From an uncultured Rikenellaceae bacterium (GTDB lineage Bacteria > Bacteroidota > Bacteroidia > Bacteroidales > UBA932), in contig CALCYB010000149.1 in NCBI GenBank assembly GCA_937906485.1, forward strand, positions 1 to 5,334: a DNA stretch of 5,334 nucleotides, given 5' to 3'. How positions within the stretch are numbered: the first letter of the stretch is position 1; every line of letters begins with the position of its first letter. Position numbers and translations under genes: made by a program. The notes below the pieces were generated by a model. That model did no database searches, had not been told where the DNA came from, and was given only the letters and a program-made list of their open reading frames with translations. Below are positions 1 through 5,334 of this stretch, in pieces.

Positions 1-1
1 C

Positions 2-394
2 CTCGACAAGATCAATGCTATCAACGACAAGGCGGGCATCATCGAAGCCATGGCCAAAGCCAACCCCGAAGTGGATCCGGCTGCCATGCGTTCCTGCTAT
101 CGGGGAGCCCCCACAATGGTCTTCATTGCCAATGACCTCTCGTATGATTTCTCCCAAGTGGACTGCGGTCTGCTGGCTGAAAACATGATGTTGTCCGCCT
201 GGTCTTTGGGCGTGGGTTCCATCTGTCTGGGCAGTCCGGTCCGTTTCATCAACCGCATCCCGGCCACTGACCCGGTGATGCAGCTGCTGGACTTCAGTCC
301 GGGTTACCGGCTGCTGCTGTGTGTGGGCTTCGGCTATGCCGACGAATCCCCTGCCGCCAAACCCAGAAATCCTGAAAAAATCAAATTCTTGTGA
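2..394 (+). CDS. Nitroreductase-family flavoprotein, C-terminal part (5' end outside window)
   Basis: The reading frame is open from base 2, the first full codon, to a TGA at 392-394, giving 130 residues of a protein that begins upstream. The family uses a flavin (FMN) cofactor and NAD(P)H to reduce nitro compounds, quinones or related substrates in the cytoplasm; the true substrate here is unknown. The fragment carries the usual C-terminal half. A CYRGAP segment leads into a strand (TMVFIAND), followed by the helix motif DCGLLAENMMLSAWSLGVGS (fragment residues about 54-73), which is typical of the FMN-binding dimer core. It ends with GYRLLLCVGFGYADESP and a KPR triplet near residues 120-122, a position that in relatives usually lies near the FMN phosphate. 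An internal ATG at base 50 is not the true start, because homologous sequence continues upstream of it. Its stop overlaps the next gene's start by four bases (GTGA), suggesting one operon. The family call is firm; the subfamily is not. Confidence 0.88.
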   Translation, partial: LDKINAINDKAGIIEAMAKANPEVDPAAMRSCYRGAPTMVFIANDLSYDFSQVDCGLLAENMMLSAWSLGVGSICLGSPVRFINRIPATDPVMQLLDFSPGYRLLLCVGFGYADESPAAKPRNPEKIKFL

Positions 395-1005
395 AAAAGC
401 TCTGGTGCACGATCCTGCTGGCTTTTGTCCTGTGGACCATCATGTTCTCCCCGTGGACAGCACCCCTGGTCAACTTCTGGTGGATGATGACCGGATCAGC
501 TCTGCTGCTGTCCGGACTGTCCACCTGGCTGAATCCGGGATGGTGGAAAGACTTGCGGTGGGACTTGTCCAACCTGTTGCTGGGCATCGGCATTGCCGCC
601 GGCCTGTGGGGCATCTTCTGGGTGGGCGACAAAGCCTCCAGCTGGCTGTTTGACTTTGCCCGTGTGCAGGTGGACACCATCTACGGCATGAAAGAGGGCG
701 AGTCCCCCTGGCTGCTGACGTTCCTGATGCTGTTCCTGATCGGTCCCGCGGAAGAAATCTTCTGGAGAGGCTATATCCAGAAACAGTTGTCCGCCCGTTG
801 GAACCCCAATACCGGGCTGATTGTTACCACCCTGATCTACGCCCTGGTGCATGCCGGCTCCCTGAATTTCATGCTGACCATGGCGGCCATGGTTGCGGGA
901 CTGACCTGGGGACTGATCTACCGCTTCTACCCGGAACGCTTTTCGGCCATCCTCCTGTCCCATGCCCTTTGGGATGTTGCCGTTTTCATCTGGTTTCCGA
1001 TTTAA
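391..1005 (+). CDS. CPBP-family intramembrane metalloprotease (CAAX protease/bacteriocin-processing type)
   Basis: This 204-residue, strongly hydrophobic inner-membrane protein has about six predicted membrane segments, roughly at residues 8-19, 26-44, 61-79, 108-120, 142-175 (probably two) and 184-203. The family motifs are visible in order: EEIFWR at 121-126 (the EExxxR motif, with glutamates near the active site), YALVH at 150-154 (usually FxxxH, here with Tyr) and HALWD at 191-195 (HxxxN/D). This set defines the CPBP/Abi family of metal-dependent intramembrane proteases, which includes eukaryotic Rce1 and bacterial proteins linked to bacteriocin self-immunity. The substrate here is unknown. 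The start is GTG at 391, overlapping the TGA of the nitroreductase gene; a stop at 373-375 in the same frame leaves no earlier ATG or GTG, and the first ATG downstream (codon 18) would cut into the first membrane segment. Translational coupling with the upstream gene is likely. The family is confident; the physiological role is not known. Confidence 0.88.
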   Translation: MKKLWCTILLAFVLWTIMFSPWTAPLVNFWWMMTGSALLLSGLSTWLNPGWWKDLRWDLSNLLLGIGIAAGLWGIFWVGDKASSWLFDFARVQVDTIYGMKEGESPWLLTFLMLFLIGPAEEIFWRGYIQKQLSARWNPNTGLIVTTLIYALVHAGSLNFMLTMAAMVAGLTWGLIYRFYPERFSAILLSHALWDVAVFIWFPI

Positions 1006-1018
1006 ATCATTACCTTTG
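989..1018 (+). promoter_or_regulatory. Candidate Bacteroidota-type promoter for the nucleoside permease gene
   Basis: TACCTTTG at 1011-1018 is an exact match to the Bacteroides -7 consensus TAnnTTTG. TCTG at 989-992 matches three of four bases of the -33 TTTG element, with an 18-base spacer, close to the usual 19-21. Transcription would begin near 1025, leaving a leader of about 27 bases before the ATG at 1052. The element begins six bases after the stop of the CPBP gene, so it would let the permease be expressed separately from the upstream pair. This is consensus matching by eye only. Confidence 0.45.
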
Positions 1019-1051
1019 CCGCCTGAAACCTAATTAACCGTTACGTTTATT

Positions 1052-2323
1052 ATGTACAAAGCTATCCGCACACGACTTGTCGTGATGAACTTCCTGGAAT
1101 TTGCTGTCTGGGGAGCCTACCTGACTTCCATGGGAAGTTACCTGGTCAACATCGGCCTGGCCCAAAAAATTGGTCTTTTTTATGCCATGCAGGGAATCGT
1201 TTCGATTTTCATGCCGGCCCTCATCGGCATCATTGCCGACAAATACATGCCTGCACAAAAAGTACTTTCCCTCTGTCACGGTATCGCAGGAGCAGCCATG
1301 GTGGCGGCCGGTTACTACGGCATGAGTGCTGAAACCGTCGAATTCGGCACCCTGTTCGCGCTGTACAGCATCAGTGTGGCGTTCTTCATGCCGACCATCG
1401 CCTTGTCCAACTCCGTGGCCTACATCGCGCTGGAAGGAGCCGGACACGACACGGTCAAGGCATTTCCGCCCATCCGCGTCTTCGGAACCGTAGGCTTCAT
1501 CTGCAGCATGCTCTTTGTCAATTATGTGCAAGCGGACGGAGTGGCTTTCCAATACTCCCACAACCAATTCCTGGTATCCGGTATCCTGGGTCTCGTACTG
1601 ATGGTCTATGCCTTGACCCTGCCCAAATGTCCGGTCAAGAAAGGCACTGAAAAACAGAGCCTGGTGGAAGCCATGGGACTGAATGCCTTCTCCCTTTTCA
1701 AAAAGAAAGACATGGCCATCTTCTTCATCTTCTCCATGCTGCTGGGGGTTTCGCTTCAGATTACCAACGGGTTTGCCAATCCGTTCATCACCCACTTCAA
1801 GGAGATTGCTGAATTCTCCACCACCTGGGGAGCCAACAACGCCAATGCCCTGATCTCCCTGTCCCAAGTTTCAGAAACGCTCTGTATCCTGCTGATTCCT
1901 TTCTGCATGAAACGTTTCGGCATCAAGAACGTGATGCTCATCGCCATGTTTGCCTGGGTGCTGCGTTTCGGTTTCTTCGGTGCCGGCAATCCCGGATCAG
2001 GCGTATGGATGTTCATCCTCTCCTGCATCGTGTATGGTGTAGCCTTTGACTTCTTCAACGTTTCCGGATCGCTCTACGTCAACCAGAAGACCGACAAGTC
2101 CATCCGCTCCAGTGCCCAAGGCCTCTTCATGCTGATGACCAACGGACTGGGTGCCACCATCGGAACACTGTCCGCCCAAGCCATTGTCAACCATTTCGTG
2201 TACAATGCTGCCCAGCCCAACTGGAGTACCGCCTGGTACATTTTTGCCGGCTATGCCCTGGTTGTAACGATCCTCTTTATGGTGCTGTTCAAAGATCCCG
2301 ACAAGGCAACCAGCCAAGCCTGA
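1052..2323 (+). CDS. nupG: NupG-type nucleoside:H+ symporter (MFS superfamily)
   Basis: This 423-residue inner-membrane protein imports nucleosides with protons for salvage. It aligns with E. coli NupG (418 residues, as I recall it) along its whole length: MNFLEFAVWGAYLTSMGSY at 12-30, FPPIRVFGTVGFI at 138-150, MAIFFIFSMLLG at 221-232, LQITNGFANPF at 235-245, KRFGIKNVMLIAMFAWVLRF at 287-306 and VYGVAFDFFNVSGSLYV at 327-343. About 12 membrane segments are seen, with a basic cytoplasmic loop near 192-220 between the two six-helix halves. Residues I recall as lining the nucleoside and proton site in E. coli NupG have identical counterparts here: R142, T146, F149, Q236, N239, Q272, E275, Y328 and D333. 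A working transporter is therefore expected. The ATG at 1052 fits the family N-terminus. A likely promoter lies just upstream and a repeat structure just downstream, so it is probably its own unit. XapB-like specificity (xanthosine) cannot be excluded. Confidence 0.93.
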   Translation: MYKAIRTRLVVMNFLEFAVWGAYLTSMGSYLVNIGLAQKIGLFYAMQGIVSIFMPALIGIIADKYMPAQKVLSLCHGIAGAAMVAAGYYGMSAETVEFGTLFALYSISVAFFMPTIALSNSVAYIALEGAGHDTVKAFPPIRVFGTVGFICSMLFVNYVQADGVAFQYSHNQFLVSGILGLVLMVYALTLPKCPVKKGTEKQSLVEAMGLNAFSLFKKKDMAIFFIFSMLLGVSLQITNGFANPFITHFKEIAEFSTTWGANNANALISLSQVSETLCILLIPFCMKRFGIKNVMLIAMFAWVLRFGFFGAGNPGSGVWMFILSCIVYGVAFDFFNVSGSLYVNQKTDKSIRSSAQGLFMLMTNGLGATIGTLSAQAIVNHFVYNAAQPNWSTAWYIFAGYALVVTILFMVLFKDPDKATSQA

Positions 2324-2331
2324 TCGGGGTC

Positions 2332-2360
2332 TCTTTACAACTGTGTAAAGAAACTTTACA
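2332..2360. repeat. Three-part alternating inverted repeat (CTTTACA / TGTAAAG / CTTTACA), possible operator
   Basis: Starting nine bases after the permease stop, CTTTACA occurs at 2333-2339, its reverse complement TGTAAAG at 2344-2350, and CTTTACA again at 2354-2360. The first pair forms a perfect 8-base-pair dyad (2332-2339 with 2344-2351, four-base loop). The second pair forms a perfect 7-base-pair dyad with a three-base AAA loop. The two share the middle arm, so as RNA hairpins they exclude each other. The dyad centres lie at about 2341.5 and 2352, one DNA helical turn apart, which would suit adjacent binding of a dimeric regulator. No T-tract follows on either strand, so a standard intrinsic terminator is unlikely. 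The function is inferred. Confidence 0.55.
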
Positions 2361-2412
2361 GCTCCCGCAAACCATAAAATCAACAAAAGACTGATTATCA
2401 ATGGAGTAAAAC

Positions 2413-2440
2413 TTTGGCACAACCTGTGAATCTTTCTTTG
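2413..2440 (+). promoter_or_regulatory. Weak candidate promoter for the efflux operon
   Basis: TTTG at 2413-2416 matches the Bacteroidota -33 element. TTTCTTTG at 2433-2440 matches five of the six fixed positions of the -7 element TAnnTTTG. The spacer of 16 bases is shorter than the usual 19-21. Transcription would start near 2447, about 29 bases before the ATG at 2476. Some promoter is expected in this 152-base gap because it precedes a three-gene unit and follows a different functional unit. The exact placement is uncertain. Confidence 0.3.
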
Positions 2441-2475
2441 TCATTGAACAGAAAACGAACAAAGAATTTGATTTC

Positions 2476-2553
2476 ATGAGTGCCTTCAACAAGTTTATCC
2501 TTTGTGTATCCACCGCTGCATGCTGCTGTTTGAGCGGAACCTCGGTTGCCGCC
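2476..2553 (+). other. Signal peptide of the TolC-family protein
   Basis: Residues 1-26 have a short start with one Lys (MSAFNK), a hydrophobic core (FILCVSTAACCCL) and a small-residue ending SVAA followed by QQ. Cleavage after Ala26 (V-A-A before Gln) fits signal peptidase I. The core contains a Cys-Cys-Cys run at 16-18. TAAC (13-16) weakly resembles a lipobox but has Thr where Leu or Val is usual, so lipoprotein processing is less likely. Confidence 0.75.
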
Positions 2554-3846
2554 CAGCAGGTCATGACCCTGCACGCCTGCATGCAATATGCCGTAGACCA
2601 CTCGGTCAAGGTAAAACTCCAGGAGATGGAAGTGGACGATGCCCGAATCAACCGCCGTCAGGCGATCTTCGAGGCATTCACTCCCAGCATCTCCGGACAG
2701 ACTTATGCCTACTCCAACTTCGGACGCTCCCTGGACCCGGAGACCAACACCTATGTCTCGACCACATCCTTCAACAACGGTTACGGGGTGTCAGGCGGCA
2801 TCTACCTGTTCAACGGGTTCTCCGCCGTCAATAACCTGAAAATCAGCAACACCGCTCTAAAAATGGGGTTGGACCAGGCACAACTGGCCCAAGATGAAAT
2901 CTGCCTGGCCACCATGGAAGCCTACTACAACGTCGTCTATTACCAGGAACTGGAAAAGATTCTGGAAGGTCAGGTACAAACTGCAGAAGCGGCCCTGAAG
3001 CGGGCCAGAAAACAGGAAGAACTCGGCCAGAAAGGCTATGCGGATGTCATTGAGATGGAGGCGGAACTGGCCGATTGCCAATTGCAGCTGATCACAGCAA
3101 GCAACCATCATCAGGATGCCTTGCTGACTCTGAAAGATCTGATGTTCTGGCCAATGGATCAGGATCTGGTCATTGATACCTCGATGACCGCCCATCAGGT
3201 ACTGACCCGGACCACGGATGAACAGGCTTTAAGCGAGACCCTCCAATATGCCACCCATCACCTGCCCTCCATTACCCTGGCCCAACACCAGGTAGAACAG
3301 GCACGCATCAACCTGCAATCGGCAAAGTGGAGGTTTGCCCCTTCGCTCTCCCTCAATGGCGGCTGGTCAACCAGCTATTACACCTATCCCGGATTGGAAG
3401 GCTATGTACCGGCCTCTTTCCGCACCCAGTTCAGGAACAATGGCGGTGAATACATCCAACTGTCCCTTTCCATCCCGATTTTTGACCGTTTCTCCAAAGT
3501 CAGCCAGGTCCGACGCAGCAAGAATGCCTATCGAAAGGCAACGCTCAACTACGAACAGCAGATCCGGGAAGTGGAAGCAGAAGTGACCCGCGCTCACCAG
3601 GACCGGGACGGAGCCTCTGCAGCCTACCTTCAGGCCGAACGGCGTGCAGCCTTGCAGGAAGAGGCCTACTCTCTGAACCTCAAAAAGTACGAACAGGGGC
3701 TCATCTCCTCGATCGATTTCCAGAAGGCTTCCGACAACTGGCTCAATGCCAAGTCCAACCGCTTGAATGCCTTGCTCCAATACTACATCAAACGCAGCAT
3801 TGTCGCCTATTACAACGGCATCCCTTACCTGGAACAAGTACAATAA
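2476..3846 (+). CDS. TolC-family outer-membrane efflux channel
   Basis: This 456-residue exported protein should form, as a trimer, the outer-membrane barrel and periplasmic alpha-helical duct of a tripartite efflux pump. After an N-terminal signal peptide the chain shows the internal duplication typical of TolC. Repeat one includes TLHACMQYAVDHS (31-43), a long helix, FTPSISG (68-74), and the barrel strand with GGIYLFNGFSAVNNL (107-121). Repeat two includes ALSETLQYATHHLPSITLAQ (251-270), QVEQARINLQSAKW (272-285), FAPSLSLNGG (287-296), and LSLSIPIFDRFSKVSQVRRS (329-348). Long Ala/Gln/Glu-rich helices lie at about 135-220 and 355-440, the latter with KYEQGLISSIDFQKA (404-418). The length is normal for the family. 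The ATG at 2476 is the only start that leaves an intact signal peptide. It is the first gene of a unit with an adaptor (30-base gap) and an ABC ATPase, so it is probably the dedicated exit duct of that pump. The substrate cannot be told. Confidence 0.93.
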   Translation: MSAFNKFILCVSTAACCCLSGTSVAAQQVMTLHACMQYAVDHSVKVKLQEMEVDDARINRRQAIFEAFTPSISGQTYAYSNFGRSLDPETNTYVSTTSFNNGYGVSGGIYLFNGFSAVNNLKISNTALKMGLDQAQLAQDEICLATMEAYYNVVYYQELEKILEGQVQTAEAALKRARKQEELGQKGYADVIEMEAELADCQLQLITASNHHQDALLTLKDLMFWPMDQDLVIDTSMTAHQVLTRTTDEQALSETLQYATHHLPSITLAQHQVEQARINLQSAKWRFAPSLSLNGGWSTSYYTYPGLEGYVPASFRTQFRNNGGEYIQLSLSIPIFDRFSKVSQVRRSKNAYRKATLNYEQQIREVEAEVTRAHQDRDGASAAYLQAERRAALQEEAYSLNLKKYEQGLISSIDFQKASDNWLNAKSNRLNALLQYYIKRSIVAYYNGIPYLEQVQ

Positions 3847-3876
3847 TCCCCAACCCCCCGAATCAAACTAGCAATT

Positions 3877-5133
3877 ATGGATAAAATCATTGAAAAGAAA
3901 AAAGGCATCGCCCGTGCTTTTACGGCAAAAGCCCTTCCCTTCTGGCTGGGCGCCCTACTGCTGATCTTCATCATTTGGCTCATTTTCCGGGACAATTCTC
4001 CGACCTTACGGGTCAACGGACAGACACTTTCCATCAGTGAGGTCCGCAGTGGAGAGTTCAACGACTACATCCGGGTCAGTGGCCAGGTACAACCGATGAC
4101 CACCATCCAGATCAGTCCCCAGGAAGGTGGTATTGTTCAAGAAATCATTGTAGAAGAAGGGGCGAGCGTGAAGGCCGGGGATGAGATCCTGCGTCTGAGC
4201 AACGACAACCTGGACCTGCAGATCCTCAATTCGGAGGCCGAACTGGCAGAAAAAGAAAACCTTTTACGAAACACGTTGATTTCCATGGAGCAACAAAAGC
4301 TCAGCGTCGAGCAGGAAAAACTCCAGCTCCAGATTGAAGTCAAACGTCTGGAACGGAAATACAAACAACACAAAGCCCTGTACGAGGAAAAACTCATCGC
4401 ATTGGAAGAATACCTGACAGCGGCAGAAGACCATGAACTTGCGGCAGGCCGTCTTGCGCTCGTGAAGGAGCGGGCGACTCAAGACAGCCTCTACCGCAGC
4501 GTGGAAATCCGGCAGATGGAAGAAAGCCTGGAAAACATGCGTAAAAACATGCAGATGATCCGCCGCCGAAAGGACAACCTGACCATCAAAGCCCCCATCG
4601 ATGGCGAACTCGGTCTGCTGGATGTCGTTCTGGGACAGTCCATCGTCAGCGGCACCAAAATCGGCCAGATCAACAACCTGGACAGCTACAAGATTGAAGC
4701 ACAAATTGATGAACATTACATTGACCGGGTGACCGCCGGCCTGGCCGCAACCTTTGAACGCCAAAATGAATCCTACGATGCCGTCATCCGCAAGGTCTAT
4801 CCCGAAGTACGGGAAGGCAAATTCAAAGCGGACTTCAAATTCAACGGAGCCTCTCCGGCCAACATCCGCACCGGCCAGACCTATTACCTGAACCTGCAGC
4901 TTGGGGACCCCGAACAGGCCATCCTCATCCCAAGGGGAACGTTCTACCAACGCACCGGTGGCAAATGGATCTACGTGGTGGACCCGGCAGGCGGCCGCGC
5001 CGTCAAGCGGGAAATCCGGATCGGACGCCAGAACCCCCAATACTATGAGGTACTGGAAGGGCTGCAGGCCGGAGAACAAGTCATCATCTCCGGGTACGAC
5101 ACCTTCGGCGACAACGAGGTCCTGGTCTTTTGA
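3877..5133 (+). CDS. Membrane-anchored periplasmic adaptor (HlyD/MacA-type membrane fusion protein)
   Basis: This 418-residue adaptor should bridge an inner-membrane ABC pump to the TolC-family duct encoded just upstream. A basic cytoplasmic N-terminus (MDKIIEKKKGIARAFTAK) precedes one membrane anchor (about 20-37); the rest is periplasmic. Domains in order are: first half of the lipoyl-like barrel-sandwich domain (about 62-110, with GGIVQEIIVEEGASVKAGD); a long helical hairpin (about 112-232), rich in Glu, Lys, Gln and Leu; the second lipoyl half (about 234-266, with IKAPIDGELG and VLGQSIVSGTKIGQI); a beta-barrel (about 268-345, with EAQIDEHYIDRV and NIRTGQTYYLNLQLG); and a membrane-proximal domain (346-418, with RIGRQNPQYYEVLEGLQAGE). 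These features match Bacteroidota adaptors paired with MacB-like ABC transporters. The hairpin tip departs from the usual Arg-Leu-Ser pattern (see findings). The ATG at 3877 is well placed for the anchor. It is often labelled 'efflux RND adaptor' automatically, but the following ATPase gene argues for an ABC pump. Confidence 0.93.
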   Translation: MDKIIEKKKGIARAFTAKALPFWLGALLLIFIIWLIFRDNSPTLRVNGQTLSISEVRSGEFNDYIRVSGQVQPMTTIQISPQEGGIVQEIIVEEGASVKAGDEILRLSNDNLDLQILNSEAELAEKENLLRNTLISMEQQKLSVEQEKLQLQIEVKRLERKYKQHKALYEEKLIALEEYLTAAEDHELAAGRLALVKERATQDSLYRSVEIRQMEESLENMRKNMQMIRRRKDNLTIKAPIDGELGLLDVVLGQSIVSGTKIGQINNLDSYKIEAQIDEHYIDRVTAGLAATFERQNESYDAVIRKVYPEVREGKFKADFKFNGASPANIRTGQTYYLNLQLGDPEQAILIPRGTFYQRTGGKWIYVVDPAGGRAVKREIRIGRQNPQYYEVLEGLQAGEQVIISGYDTFGDNEVLVF

Positions 5134-5140
5134 CCTCCTA

Positions 5141-5179
5141 CACAACTCTTGAATACAAACAAATAAAAATAAGCAGATT
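5141..5179 (+). promoter_or_regulatory. A-rich leader before the ABC ATPase gene
   Basis: The gap between adaptor and ATPase is strongly A-rich at about 5152-5174 and has no Shine-Dalgarno sequence ahead of the ATG at 5180. A-rich, unstructured leaders are typical of translation starts in Bacteroidota. No convincing TAnnTTTG promoter element and no terminator hairpin are seen, so the ATPase is probably read from the same transcript as the adaptor. Confidence 0.35.
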
Positions 5180-5334
5180 ATGATTCACGTAAACCAACTC
5201 AGCAAAGTCTTCCGTACTGAAGAAATCGAAACCACCGCCTTGAACAATGTTTCATTTTCCATCAAAGATGGTGAATTTGTAGCCATCATGGGACCATCAG
5301 GATGTGGAAAATCCACCCTATTGAACATTCTGGG
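5180..5334 (+). CDS. ABC transporter ATP-binding protein, MacB/LolD-type, N-terminal part (3' end outside window)
   Basis: The window contains the first 51 codons and two bases of the next. The translation begins MIHVNQLSKVFRTEEIET and continues through TALNNVSFSIKDGEFVAI to a complete Walker A (P-loop) motif, GPSGCGKST, at residues 38-46. The P-loop Lys44 and Ser45 would bind ATP phosphate and magnesium. Phe11 sits where the aromatic A-loop residue that stacks on adenine is usually found. The opening pattern, in which a short insertion precedes 'ALNNVSF', is typical of the MacB/LolD/FtsE branch of ATPases that work with FtsX-like permeases. The ATG at 5180 lies 46 bases after the adaptor stop, in the same orientation, so it should power the TolC-adaptor pump. 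Walker B, the signature motif and the permease lie outside the window, so whether the permease is fused or separate cannot be seen. Confidence 0.92.
   Translation, partial: MIHVNQLSKVFRTEEIETTALNNVSFSIKDGEFVAIMGPSGCGKSTLLNIL

Noticed and set aside
496..963. Minus-strand open frame (155 codons) opposite the CPBP protease gene
   Set aside because: Its composition (Gln/Gly/His-rich) mirrors the hydrophobic codons on the other strand, and no motif is visible.
1034..1867. Long open frame (277 codons) on the minus strand opposite nupG
   Set aside because: It is antisense to a strongly conserved transporter. The translation is polar, His/Gly/Asp-rich and repetitive, with no family resemblance, which is typical of a shadow frame.
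2332..2351. Hairpin after nupG considered as an intrinsic terminator
   Set aside because: The stem is A/T-rich and no run of T follows on either strand, so it lacks the key terminator features. It is kept as a repeat/possible operator.
2396..2408. TATCAA-containing stretch considered as an IHF-type site
   Set aside because: The second half of the consensus is mismatched, and such degenerate sites occur often by chance in A/T-rich spacers.
3848..3859. C-runs (four and six bases) between the TolC and adaptor genes, considered as a slippage or phase-variation tract
   Set aside because: The runs are short and lie outside coding sequence, with no clear promoter elements flanking them, so length changes would have no evident effect.
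5134..5140. CCTCC just after the adaptor stop, reading as AGGAGG on the minus strand
   Set aside because: There is no minus-strand gene to use it, and the visible genes show no use of Shine-Dalgarno sites.
4264..5145. Long open frame (293 codons) on the minus strand opposite the adaptor gene
   Set aside because: It lies almost wholly antisense to a well-supported adaptor gene. Its translation is rich in Phe, Val, Asp and Gln with no recognisable domain, as expected from the reverse complement of a Lys/Glu/Asn-rich gene.
1..5334. tRNA, rRNA, CRISPR arrays, insertion-sequence ends, attachment sites
   Set aside because: No cloverleaf-like segment, regularly spaced repeats, transposase or terminal inverted repeats were found. 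The gaps are too short to hold most of these and the genes look intact.

Overview
The window reads as ordinary chromosomal DNA from a member of the Bacteroidota, most likely order Bacteroidales. The evidence is threefold. The proteins resemble Bacteroides/Parabacteroides-type families, especially the NupG-like permease and the adaptor protein. None of the four complete starts or the partial ABC start has a recognisable Shine-Dalgarno sequence; they are preceded by A/T-rich stretches. There is also an exact TAnnTTTG-type -7 promoter element upstream of the permease gene. Genus-level placement is not possible from this window alone. All genes are on the + strand and coding density is high. No stretch longer than about 150 bases lacks a gene.

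Layout. (1) Bases 2-394 hold the 3' end of a nitroreductase-family flavoprotein gene. (2) Its stop overlaps the GTG start of a CPBP-family intramembrane protease gene (391-1005), so the two are probably translationally coupled. (3) After 46 bases containing a likely promoter comes a complete NupG-type nucleoside:H+ symporter gene (1052-2323). (4) A 152-base intergenic region follows. It carries a three-part alternating inverted repeat of CTTTACA (2332-2360) and a weaker promoter candidate. (5) The right half is the start of a tripartite efflux operon: a TolC-family outer-membrane channel (2476-3846), a membrane-anchored periplasmic adaptor of the HlyD/MacA type (3877-5133), and the first 51 codons of a MacB/LolD-type ABC ATPase (5180 to the window edge), which ends just after its Walker A motif. 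The FtsX/MacB-like permease expected next lies outside the window.

How the genes work together. The last three genes are separated by only 30 and 46 bases and match the standard parts of an ATP-driven pump spanning both membranes: ATPase (with permease) at the inner membrane, adaptor across the periplasm, and TolC duct through the outer membrane. The substrate cannot be read from the sequence. The nucleoside permease is a salvage/uptake gene and appears to be a separate unit. The nitroreductase and CPBP protease are probably the end of an upstream operon.

I see no clearly novel multi-gene system. The two observations most worth a second look are the CTTTACA repeat, whose two overlapping dyads have centres one DNA helical turn apart, and a departure from the usual Arg-Leu-Ser tip motif in the adaptor's helical hairpin.
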